Of a DNA stretch of 8,426 nucleotides, positions 1 through 6,635 are shown piece by piece. Both the position numbers and the translations under genes were made by a program. The notes under the pieces are model-generated. The model had not been told where the DNA came from, ran no database searches, and was given only the letters and a program-made list of their open reading frames with translations. The stretch is taken from assembly GCA_948960675.1 (NCBI GenBank), contig CARDPF010000132.1, forward strand, positions 1 to 8,426. The letters are read 5' to 3'. This DNA comes from an uncultured Eisenbergiella sp. Its GTDB lineage: Bacteria > Bacillota > Clostridia > Lachnospirales > Lachnospiraceae. Position 1 is the stretch's first letter. Every line of letters starts with the position of its first letter.

Positions 1-1
1 T

Positions 2-55
2 AAAAAGGGAGCGTTGCTCCATAGATGATTACTCATCTATTTTGCAACGCCCCCT
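2..55 (-). terminator. Intrinsic terminator of the pseB-glycosyltransferase operon
   Basis: Read on the minus strand, a 12-bp stem (arms at 44-55 and 6-17, with one G-T wobble) encloses a second perfect 8-bp stem (ATAGATGA / TCATCTAT, arms at 33-40 and 21-28) with a 4-nt loop. The lower stem is GC-rich and runs straight into a T-tract (five T, positions 6-2 on the minus strand, followed by A). It lies 8 nt after the stop codon of the GT2 gene. It should therefore end the three-gene operon at 3582-64. There is no T-run on the other side, so it looks one-directional. Confidence 0.9.
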
Positions 56-63
56 ATGCCTTT

Positions 64-1101
64 TCATCCGTTTTTCTTATGCAAACGCTCCCGCAGCCTC
101 CTCCACGTCCACAAGGCTTTATAATATGCCATGAACAATAGTGTAGACCGCTGCTGCAAGGCAATCAATTTCTTTTCCTCCGCATGCACCTGCTCCAGAT
201 AGTACGGATTTTCCATAAACTCCGGAAAAGTGCTGCGCATCTCTTCCCCCATCCTTTTGACAAAGCGGCAGGACTTATGCCCCTTCCCAACCATATAGGA
301 AAAAAGCGTATTCACAAAAAAAAGCCTCGTAAACTCAAAGCATAGTTCCGGACGGTATTTTTCCAGATAGCCCAGCCGTTGTGCTTCCCGCACAATGCCG
401 CGCCCCGCCTCCATCCGGTCCAGACAGCGCTGCTTTGTCACCGTATGCACCGTGGAACCGTCATGCTGGTAATAATAGTACAACGGCTCCGGAATATATT
501 CGTAATGTTTGGCCTGTAGCATCACGGCCGCCCCGATGGCATTGTCTTCGTAAAAAATATGTTCCGGAAAACGGAGCTTAGATTCCGTAAAAATTTCCCG
601 GCGGTATACCTTCACCACCATACTCCCGCTGTCCAAAATCAGGGAACGGTATTTGTCCTGTGTCAAGACGCCGCACTGCCCCGGTTTTGAGTTTGGCACC
701 ACCTGCCCGATTTTCATACTGTGCTCCCCGGTCAGATGGTAATCACAGCCCACCATATCCGCGCCGGTTTCCTCCGCTTTTTTTAAAAGCTTCTCATACA
801 TATCGGGGGCAATCCAGTCATCGCTGTCCACAAAGCCCAGCCACTCCCCTGCGGCCAATGAAATTCCTATATTCTTGGCGCCCCCCTGCCGTTTGTTTTC
901 TGCGGAAATAAACACCTTCAATTTTTGGGGATACCGTTTTTCATACTGCCTTAAAATCGCAGGAGATGCATCCGTAGAGGCATCGTCCACCGCAATGATT
1001 TCATAATCCTCCAACGTCTGATGCACCAGCGATTCCAAACAATATTCCAGCTTTTGATCCGCCGCCATATTATAGACGGGCACAATAATGCTCAACCTCA
1101 T
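64..1101 (-). CDS. Family 2 glycosyltransferase (GT-A fold)
   Basis: A 345-aa cytoplasmic glycosyltransferase that should move a sugar from a nucleotide-sugar donor onto a glycan or lipid-linked acceptor. The N-terminus SIIVPVYN is the classic GT2 opening. The family motifs follow in order: VDD at residues 38-40 (nucleotide binding), GGAKNIG at 73-79, the metal-binding DSDD at 92-95, and FYEDN at 183-187, which matches the usual catalytic-base (E/D)D region. No clear membrane span is present. The C-terminal third is basic and probably helical, which could place the enzyme at the membrane surface. The ATG start has GGAAGGG 10 nt upstream. The gene starts 7 nt after the stop of the membrane glycosyltransferase gene, so it is the last gene of the pseB operon. 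Donor and acceptor cannot be read from the sequence. Confidence 0.93.
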   Translation of the reverse strand: MRLSIIVPVYNMAADQKLEYCLESLVHQTLEDYEIIAVDDASTDASPAILRQYEKRYPQKLKVFISAENKRQGGAKNIGISLAAGEWLGFVDSDDWIAPDMYEKLLKKAEETGADMVGCDYHLTGEHSMKIGQVVPNSKPGQCGVLTQDKYRSLILDSGSMVVKVYRREIFTESKLRFPEHIFYEDNAIGAAVMLQAKHYEYIPEPLYYYYQHDGSTVHTVTKQRCLDRMEAGRGIVREAQRLGYLEKYRPELCFEFTRLFFVNTLFSYMVGKGHKSCRFVKRMGEEMRSTFPEFMENPYYLEQVHAEEKKLIALQQRSTLLFMAYYKALWTWRRLRERLHKKNG

Positions 1102-1108
1102 ATCCGTT

Positions 1109-2587
1109 CTACCCTTCCGGTTTCCACAATCCCGCGTTCGGCCCCTTCGTTACCTTATACAAGTCAAATTCATTGTGCTCAATCCCATAATGTCCCTGGT
1201 ATTCGATCTGCAGGTCATACGGCAGAATTTGGTCCGGCACAAACTCCCATTCATATGCCGTATTCAAAAACCAAATGGCATCAAAATCCTGATCCAAATC
1301 CACATCCCGCACATAAAACAATTTATCCTCTGGGAAATAGTAGGAATAGCAAAAGCGGTTGACAAACAGATTATACACAATAATATCGTTTTCGCCCACG
1401 TTCTCGTTCCAGACTGCCACCGTTTGATCTGTCAGTGTACTCTTATATTCCTGCCGGTACGTCTCCAAATACTGCACGGAACCCAAAAACAAAAGAAAGA
1501 GGCTTGCCGGATACAAAATCCACTTTTTTTCCATATACTGTGACAGTTCAATGGCCAAAAACAGGCAAAACAGCCCCATTGCCGGAAATACATACTGATC
1601 CCTGTAAATCGGGCGGATCAAAAAGGACAATGCCACACCGCAAACCGCTGTCAGTGCAGGCACAGCCATAAAAAGCAGCGCACAGATATCCTCCCTGCGC
1701 TTTTTGATACATCCTGCCAGCGCAGCACATCCTGCCGCGACACAAACCGCCGTAAACAAAAAGCAGGGCCATTTCCATTTATGGATGCCAAACGCCCACT
1801 CAAAAAAACCCCACACCGTCTCCGGCGTGATTTTGGCAATCCAATAGCTCTGTGCCACCCCCAAACTCTGACGCAACAAAACACCGGCCCAGGGCAGATA
1901 GGCTAAAATCATGAGGGCTGCCGCAGCAAACCACTTTTTCAGCTTTTTGGGCTTTCCGATCAGCAGCGCCAAAAACAGGAAGCCTTGCACGATAACCACC
2001 GAACCAAAGGCAAAATAGTGTAAATACGCAGCCGCAACGGTGGAAATTACCAATCCGGCCCAGCTGCTTTTTTCCCTGGCACGTCTTTTTTTCCTGCCCT
2101 CTTTTCCTGCGGCCCCTTTTCCCAAATAGCATTCCACACTATATAAACCGCAAGCCGTCACTGCCAGCAGCGCCATGGAATACATCCGGACCTGTACCGC
2201 AAATTCCATGGAACATGGAATGCAGCCCAAAATCACGATAAACCAAAATGCGGTCCTGTCGCCAAACAGACGGCGCACCTTCGTCGCCCCCAAAACCAGC
2301 GTCAAAGACATTGGGATAATGGCTACCACTTTCTGCACCTGCAGGCTTTCCCCAAAAATGAGCTTGGCCAGCTTTGCAACAAAATAATAGAGGGGCGGAT
2401 GAACATCAGCCGCAGTCCCCTCTACAATCTCCCGGAAGTTCCCCTCCAAAAGCTTCATGGTAAAAATTTCATCCGTCCACACATTTTGATTAAAAATCAG
2501 TGTAAAATAGAGTATTGTAAAAAAAGCGGCGCTGCCCCAGATCAGGGCAGTCCACCAGTTTTTCTTTTGTAAAATCGTATGCATCAT
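1109..2587 (-). CDS. Multi-pass membrane glycosyltransferase, GT-C / PMT-like (family 39 type)
   Basis: A 492-aa integral membrane protein with about ten hydrophobic segments. A signal-anchor-like first span (residues 12-32) is followed by an outward loop with TDE at 38-40, the usual acidic catalytic pair of the PMT/ArnT-like superfamily. HPPLYY at 63-68 is another hallmark of bacterial family-39-like enzymes. Further support is VRMYSM near 133 and RPIYRDQYVFPA near 325-336. The residues after about 375 are hydrophilic and probably form a short extracytoplasmic domain. Such enzymes use a polyprenyl-phosphate sugar and glycosylate a protein, lipid or glycan on the outer face. The start overlaps the pseB stop by 4 nt (ATGA), which suggests translational coupling. 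Two ATG codons are adjacent. GGAG is only 2 nt before the first and 5 nt before the second (2584), so MHTIL may be the real N-terminus. The acceptor is unknown. Confidence 0.85.
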   Translation of the reverse strand: MMHTILQKKNWWTALIWGSAAFFTILYFTLIFNQNVWTDEIFTMKLLEGNFREIVEGTAADVHPPLYYFVAKLAKLIFGESLQVQKVVAIIPMSLTLVLGATKVRRLFGDRTAFWFIVILGCIPCSMEFAVQVRMYSMALLAVTACGLYSVECYLGKGAAGKEGRKKRRAREKSSWAGLVISTVAAAYLHYFAFGSVVIVQGFLFLALLIGKPKKLKKWFAAAALMILAYLPWAGVLLRQSLGVAQSYWIAKITPETVWGFFEWAFGIHKWKWPCFLFTAVCVAAGCAALAGCIKKRREDICALLFMAVPALTAVCGVALSFLIRPIYRDQYVFPAMGLFCLFLAIELSQYMEKKWILYPASLFLLFLGSVQYLETYRQEYKSTLTDQTVAVWNENVGENDIIVYNLFVNRFCYSYYFPEDKLFYVRDVDLDQDFDAIWFLNTAYEWEFVPDQILPYDLQIEYQGHYGIEHNEFDLYKVTKGPNAGLWKPEG

Positions 2588-3582
2588 TTCTCCAATTTGA
2601 TGTCCTCAAGCAGGCTGCGGATGTCCTCCACCGAAAGCCATTCCGCGTTGTTCCCGGAACTGTAGGCAAAGCCTTCCTCTACCATTTTCCCGCTGCCGTC
2701 CGGCTGCTGCTTATCATTCCAGGTCATTTGCGGGTAAACGATAAAATGCTTGTCATACTCGTAGGTCGTGTAGGAGTCCTCCGGCGTAACCATAATTTCA
2801 TGCAGCTTTTCCCCCGGACGGATCCCGATCTCCTTAAGTTTGCATCCCGGCAGCATCGCCTCCGCCAAATCCGTAATCTTAAAAGAAGGAAGCTTGCTGA
2901 TAAAGGTTTCACCGCCCTTTGCTTCCGCCAGCGCCTTAATCACCAGTTCCACGCCCTCTTCCAGCCGGATCCAGAACCGCGTCATACGCAAATCCGTAAT
3001 CGGCAGTTCTCTCGCGCCCTCCCGGATAAGCCGGTCGAACAGCGGGATGATAGAGCCCCTGCTTCCCGCTACATTCCCATACCTGACAATGGAAAAACTC
3101 ACATCCTTATTCCCCACATAAGCGTTGGCAGCCACAAACAGCTTATCGCTCACCAGCTTGGTGCCACCGTAAAGATTCACCGGATTCACCGCTTTGTCCG
3201 TGGAAAGGGCAACTACCTTCTTCACACCCAAATCCAGCGCTGCCTCAATGACATTCATCGCCCCATGGATATTGGTCTTGATGGCCTCATTCGGATTGTA
3301 CTCACAGGTGGGAACCTGCTTAAGCGCTGCGGCATGGATCACGTAGTCCACCCCGTCAAAGGCGCGCCGCAGCCTCTGCCCGTCCCGGACATCCCCGATA
3401 AAGAAGCGAAGCCTGTCCTCATATTCCGCAAACTCCTGCCGCATCATCCATTGTTTGAATTCATCCCGGGAATAAATAATTACCTTCCTAGGGTTATAGT
3501 GCTCCATCACATATTTCGTAAAACATTTTCCGAACGTTCCCGTGCCTCCGGTGATCAGGATCGTCTTACCATCCAACGTCAT
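2584..3582 (-). CDS. pseB: UDP-N-acetylglucosamine 4,6-dehydratase (inverting), PseB-like
   Basis: A 332-aa soluble extended short-chain dehydrogenase. In the PseB family it converts UDP-GlcNAc to UDP-2-acetamido-2,6-dideoxy-beta-L-arabino-hexos-4-ulose, the first step toward pseudaminic acid. The NAD(P)-binding loop TGGTGTFG is at residues 11-18, RDEFKQ at 39-44, and DVRD at 64-67. The catalytic set is D129, K130, Y138 and K142 in STDKAVNPVNLYGGTK, matching the D/K/Y triad known from Helicobacter FlaA1. RYGNVAGSRGS and TDLRMTRFW are further family signatures. The length fits PseB (about 330 aa), not the long membrane CapD type. The start was set at 3582 because GGAGGG lies 7 nt upstream and the Rossmann strand begins directly. 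The frame stays open 45 codons further upstream, but that stretch crosses the promoter and an intergenic repeat. The next biosynthesis gene (pseC) is not in the window. Confidence 0.9.
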   Translation of the reverse strand: MTLDGKTILITGGTGTFGKCFTKYVMEHYNPRKVIIYSRDEFKQWMMRQEFAEYEDRLRFFIGDVRDGQRLRRAFDGVDYVIHAAALKQVPTCEYNPNEAIKTNIHGAMNVIEAALDLGVKKVVALSTDKAVNPVNLYGGTKLVSDKLFVAANAYVGNKDVSFSIVRYGNVAGSRGSIIPLFDRLIREGARELPITDLRMTRFWIRLEEGVELVIKALAEAKGGETFISKLPSFKITDLAEAMLPGCKLKEIGIRPGEKLHEIMVTPEDSYTTYEYDKHFIVYPQMTWNDKQQPDGSGKMVEEGFAYSSGNNAEWLSVEDIRSLLEDIKLEK

Positions 3583-3640
3583 ATTTAGTCCCTCCGTTTT
3601 CGCAGCCGTCCATACCGCAAAACCGCCACATATTTTCACC

Positions 3641-3669
3641 ATTCTAGCACATGTTTCCGGCGATTGCAA
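3641..3669 (-). promoter_or_regulatory. Predicted sigma-A-type promoter of the pseB operon
   Basis: On the minus strand a -35 box TTGCAA (3664-3669) is separated by exactly 17 bp from a -10 box TAGAAT (3641-3646). The -10 is preceded by TGC, an extended -10 element. Transcription would begin near 3634 and give a leader of about 50 nt before the pseB start. The left edge of the repeat hairpin core lies 28 bp upstream of the -35. This is a motif-based prediction. Confidence 0.7.
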
Positions 3670-3697
3670 CCGTGTGGCGCACTGGCTTACCTGAAGC

Positions 3698-3758
3698 CCT
3701 CGCAAAATCGCGCACAAGGCACGATTTTGACTTTGCGGGATTTATAGCTGATGTAACC
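3698..3758. repeat. Intergenic hairpin repeat, copy A
   Basis: This 61-bp element has a second copy at 8062-8118. The first 45 bp (3698-3742) match the other copy at 43 of 45 positions, and the end TGTAACC is also shared after a stretch with small length differences. The core is an inverted repeat, CAAAATCG (3703-3710) and CGATTTTG (3722-3729), around an 11-nt loop. There is no T-run on either side, so it is not a standard intrinsic terminator. It sits between the 72-aa gene and the pseB promoter. It looks like a dispersed REP/MITE-type intergenic repeat, but its function is unknown. Confidence 0.8.
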
Positions 3759-3815
3759 CTGAACCATTACACTACAAGCTACTCTTTCACGAACCGGAAC
3801 CGCTTATGGCAACCA

Positions 3816-4034
3816 CTACAATTCCTCTGCGCAAGGCGCGCTAATGTCGGTATACATATCCAGCAGGCCCACGGTTTCATTGGCAGGTCTTCCGTATGCA
3901 TGACAGCATTTGTGGGATACTTCCTTACTTCCTGCCTTTCCGGCTTCCATCTCAACGCTCATGCGCATCGCGCCCAGTCTGGTCTCACTGTCCAAATGTG
4001 CCAAAATATCCAATATCATCTCTTCCTCATTCAT
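3816..4034 (-). CDS. Small orphan protein of 72 aa with Cys-Cys motif
   Basis: I do not recognise a named family. The protein starts MNEEEMILDILAHLD, a probable acidic amphipathic helix. A middle part, MRMSVEMEAGKAG, follows, then a polar segment with HKCCHAYGRP (residues 41-50) and the tail LLDMYTDIS (57-65). There is no signal peptide or membrane span, so it is probably cytoplasmic. The H-x-C-C-H cluster could bind a metal or form a redox pair, but this is only a guess. The start is well supported: GGAAAGGA ends 8 nt before the ATG. The gene lies 75 nt after the LRR gene, with no clear promoter between them, so it is probably the last gene of the vWA-MoxR operon. The non-random, gene-like composition and the good ribosome site favour a real gene. 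The opposite-strand frame here lacks such support. Confidence 0.72.
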   Translation of the reverse strand: MNEEEMILDILAHLDSETRLGAMRMSVEMEAGKAGSKEVSHKCCHAYGRPANETVGLLDMYTDISAPCAEEL

Positions 4035-4109
4035 CAGTATGTTCCTTTCCTACGCAAATAAACCAACCTCCGTAACAATTTAGCCAGATTCAATCATTTA
4101 CGGTCCATA

Positions 4110-5057
4110 TTAAAAATCAAGTGACAATCCGGCAAAAAAGTCCCGATGCCCCAAATGTTGTTCCTTGTAACGCATAAAATACGCTTTCATTTCCGTATGC
4201 CGTTCCCCGATATCCTCCAAAAGCCCCTCAAAATTTTCTTCCGTCACACATCCCAACTGTGCAAAAAGACCATAATACTCCCTGTCATCCCCGAATTCAC
4301 CCAGAACCACTTCCCACGTCTCCTCAGACCGGCAGCCTTTTGTATGATTTTTCAAATATTCCTCCAGCTCTTTTCTGACCGTTTCACACAGGCCGCAGGA
4401 ATTGCAAAGCCGCACAAACGCAAGCCGCACCTTTGCCCGCCGCTTCAGGTTTCGGAAACGCACCGGATCCGTGCGCTCATAATCCTCCTCCCCGGCCAGC
4501 ACCTGCTTATCGTATCCGTCGTTGTCATCCTCACGCATCCGCACCAGCATACGGGCATCCCATTTTTCCAGCCATTCTTTTGTCCCGGCCTCTTCTATCC
4601 GGAGCAGGAACGGATCCCCCAATTTTGTTACCGCCACCGCAAGCAGACGAGAAATCCCTTCCCCCCCGCCAAGAACCTCCCCGGGATTCTTTCCGCGCTG
4701 CGGCTGCCCCTCGGATTTTGTAGGGTAGAGAACAATTTTTTGCAGACCCTTGCTTCCAATAAATATGTCCCTGCCAAGGGCAATCGGCTTTTGGGGCAGT
4801 TCCACCCGCTCCAGCTGCCTGCAGTGGGCAAAAGCCCAGCTGTCTATTTTTTCCATGGTTGCAGGCAGAACTGCAAACCGGAGAAACCGGCTGTCAAAAA
4901 ATGCTTTCTTACGGATTTGGGTCACGGGCTTTTCCCCAATCCGGGCCGGGATTTCCAACCGCACCGGGTTTCCTTCCACACCCAAAACCAAAATCCCCCC
5001 CTCGCTTTCCTCATACAAAAGATCCGCATCGCTTCCTTCCAGCCTTACCTTCGGCAT
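4110..5057 (-). CDS. BspA-like leucine-rich repeat protein with helical C-terminal domain
   Basis: A 315-aa protein without signal peptide or membrane span, so probably cytoplasmic, unlike many secreted BspA-type proteins. Residues about 35-110 form a short LRR_5-like array. IPARIGEKPVTQIRKKAF, then LPATMEKIDSWAFAHCRQL, then LPQKPIALGRDIFIGSKGL show the typical phase (I-P/L-P ... I-x-x-x-A/I-F). A glycine/proline-rich linker (112-134) leads to an alpha-helical domain (about 135-305) of no known function that carries CNSCGLC at 218-224 and further cysteines at 242 and 270. LRR arrays usually bind proteins, so a substrate-recruiting adaptor for the neighbouring MoxR/vWA machine is plausible; this is inference. 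The start at 5057 was chosen because GGGGAGG lies 7 nt upstream. A start 30 nt earlier lacks such a site. The gene lies 51 nt after the ATPase gene, probably in the same operon. Confidence 0.83.
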   Translation of the reverse strand: MPKVRLEGSDADLLYEESEGGILVLGVEGNPVRLEIPARIGEKPVTQIRKKAFFDSRFLRFAVLPATMEKIDSWAFAHCRQLERVELPQKPIALGRDIFIGSKGLQKIVLYPTKSEGQPQRGKNPGEVLGGGEGISRLLAVAVTKLGDPFLLRIEEAGTKEWLEKWDARMLVRMREDDNDGYDKQVLAGEEDYERTDPVRFRNLKRRAKVRLAFVRLCNSCGLCETVRKELEEYLKNHTKGCRSEETWEVVLGEFGDDREYYGLFAQLGCVTEENFEGLLEDIGERHTEMKAYFMRYKEQHLGHRDFFAGLSLDF

Positions 5058-5108
5058 CCCAATTCCTCCCCTGCTAAATTGTAGCAAGCCAGACCTGTCT
5101 GAACTGTT

Positions 5109-6635
5109 TCACAAAATTTCCAAAGCATCCAATTCCCTGCGGATATGGTGTTGGCGTTCGGAAAGCATGAGTTCCTCATTGTGCTTTTGGTAATCCGCAC
5201 AGCCAAACGCCGCAATAAACCGTGCGCTGGCATCGTTCACCGTCAGTTCCGTGACCAAAATCAGCATTTCATTCCCGTCCGCAAAAGCCTTATCCACAAA
5301 TGCAAAAATATGGTGCAGCCATTCCTGTACCCGCACTGTCCGCTTTTGCAATGCTTCCACCCGTGCGTCATACTTTTCTTTGAGCAATCCCATTGCCGCA
5401 CCGCCATCCAGGCTTCCCTGCGTTATCACATCTTTCTGTGCCTCCTGCCAGAAGCGGATCACTGCCCTATGCTTTCTTTTATCCGAATCCGAAAGGGAAT
5501 TTGCCCGCTGCAAAGACTCCATGAGCGTACTTCTCCCTTCCTCTGTCTTTGCCAGGCGGGAGAGAAATTCCTGCGCCGTCATTTCTGGCTGCCGCTCTAC
5601 TGCCTGCTTGATTCCTTTCAGGGTGCGGACCAAATCCGTAAGGCAGGCAGATTCCTGCATCACATCGCGAATTTCGCCCTGCACTTTATCCACCAGCATC
5701 CCAAGCAGGGAAAGCCGCTCGTCAAACGCGGCCTCTCCCGCCTTTTTTACGGTCTCTTCCCCATAGCTTCCGTTTAAAATACCATCTACATGATAATCTT
5801 TTTTATACTTCTGATACAGATCATAATACGCGATAAACTCTTTCACGATCCTGTCGTTGCGCAAATACTGCCCGGCCAGCGTTTCATCCACCAAAAGCCC
5901 GTCTTCCTCATAAAGCTTTAACACACTCGACAGATCTTCCCATCCCCTGGCCGTCACATAGGAACGGCCTTTCGCCGTAGTCTCAATCCGGTAAAAATAT
6001 TCTTTCTTCAAATCCAGAAAATTTGTCACCGCATTATGCAGCCCTTTTTCCTGTGCATAAATCTTCCAGGCTTCATAATCTTCCTCCACCTCCAGCACAC
6101 GCAGACGGTCCATGGTCACAACGTCAAATTCCCTGACAGACTTATTGTATTCCGGCGGATTTCCTGCCGTCACCACCACCCAGCCTTCCGGAACCTGATG
6201 GCAGCCAAACGTCTTATACTGCAAAAACTGCAGCATGGACGGGGCAAGGGTTTCCGAAATGCAGTTGATTTCGTCCAAAAATAAAATTCCCTCCCGAAGT
6301 CCGCTTTCCTCCATCACGTCATAAACCGACGCAAGGATTTCGCTCATCGTGTACTCGGTGATATCTACCTCTTTCCCGTCGTACACACGATGCCGGATAA
6401 ACGGCAGCCCCAGCGCCGACTGCCGCGTGTGATGCGTCATGGAATAGGACACCAGGGCAATTCCCAATTCCTGCGCTACCTGTTCCATGATCGCCGTTTT
6501 CCCGATGCCTGGCGCGCCCAGCAAAAATATCGGACGCTGCCGCACCGGCGGTACCCTGTATTCCCCGTACGCATCCTTTTTTAAATAAATCCTCACGGAA
6601 TCTTTGACATATGCCTTTGCCTGCGTAATGTTCAC
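5109..6635 (-). CDS. MoxR-type AAA+ ATPase
   Basis: A 508-aa cytoplasmic AAA+ ATPase expected to form a ring and remodel a partner using ATP. The N-terminal module is complete: Walker A GAPGIGKT (40-47), Walker B ILFLDEIN (117-124), sensor 1 in TAGNPPEYN (N159), the putative arginine finger in TMDRLRV (R177), and sensor-2-like TARGWEDL (R230). AGNPPEYN and the helix insert are typical of MoxR/AAA_5 proteins. Residues from about 260 to 508 form a long helical tail with likely coiled-coil parts, longer than in a minimal MoxR (about 320-350 aa). This tail may hold the partner-binding surface. The start is GTG, overlapping the vWA gene stop as GTGA, with GGGAGG 10 nt upstream. That implies translational coupling and a fixed ratio of the two proteins. 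MoxR genes often precede their vWA partner, but here the order is reversed. Confidence 0.92.
   Translation of the reverse strand: MNITQAKAYVKDSVRIYLKKDAYGEYRVPPVRQRPIFLLGAPGIGKTAIMEQVAQELGIALVSYSMTHHTRQSALGLPFIRHRVYDGKEVDITEYTMSEILASVYDVMEESGLREGILFLDEINCISETLAPSMLQFLQYKTFGCHQVPEGWVVVTAGNPPEYNKSVREFDVVTMDRLRVLEVEEDYEAWKIYAQEKGLHNAVTNFLDLKKEYFYRIETTAKGRSYVTARGWEDLSSVLKLYEEDGLLVDETLAGQYLRNDRIVKEFIAYYDLYQKYKKDYHVDGILNGSYGEETVKKAGEAAFDERLSLLGMLVDKVQGEIRDVMQESACLTDLVRTLKGIKQAVERQPEMTAQEFLSRLAKTEEGRSTLMESLQRANSLSDSDKRKHRAVIRFWQEAQKDVITQGSLDGGAAMGLLKEKYDARVEALQKRTVRVQEWLHHIFAFVDKAFADGNEMLILVTELTVNDASARFIAAFGCADYQKHNEELMLSERQHHIRRELDALEIL

Noticed and set aside
2728..3588. A 286-codon plus-strand frame opposite pseB
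   Set aside because: The minus strand encodes a clear PseB with all catalytic residues. The opposite frame is a codon-bias shadow.
3583..3717. A 45-residue N-terminal extension of PseB
   Set aside because: The extension crosses the predicted promoter and reaches into the intergenic repeat, has no ribosome site, and does not match the PseB family. The start at 3582 has GGAGGG at ideal spacing.
3698..3758. The repeats as the start of a CRISPR array or as intrinsic terminators
   Set aside because: There are only two copies, more than 4 kb apart, with no spacers. The hairpin has no following T-run on either strand.
3651..4061. A 136-codon plus-strand reading frame
   Set aside because: It runs antisense to the 72-aa gene and through the promoter and repeat, has no ribosome site, and its product looks random.
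4035..4109. A separate promoter or leader peptide for the 72-aa gene
   Set aside because: TTGAAT and TTGTTA boxes have no -10 at proper spacing. A 7-codon TTG frame behind GGAGG overlaps the ATG, but it is too short to support.
4146..5084. A long plus-strand frame of 312 codons
   Set aside because: It is antisense to the LRR gene, rich in Pro, His and Phe as expected for a shadow frame, and resembles no protein family.
5058..5108. An extended -10 (TGCTACAAT) and small palindrome (CAGAC/GTCTG) between ATPase and LRR genes
   Set aside because: There is no matching -35, and transcription would start almost at the ribosome site. An internal promoter is not supported.
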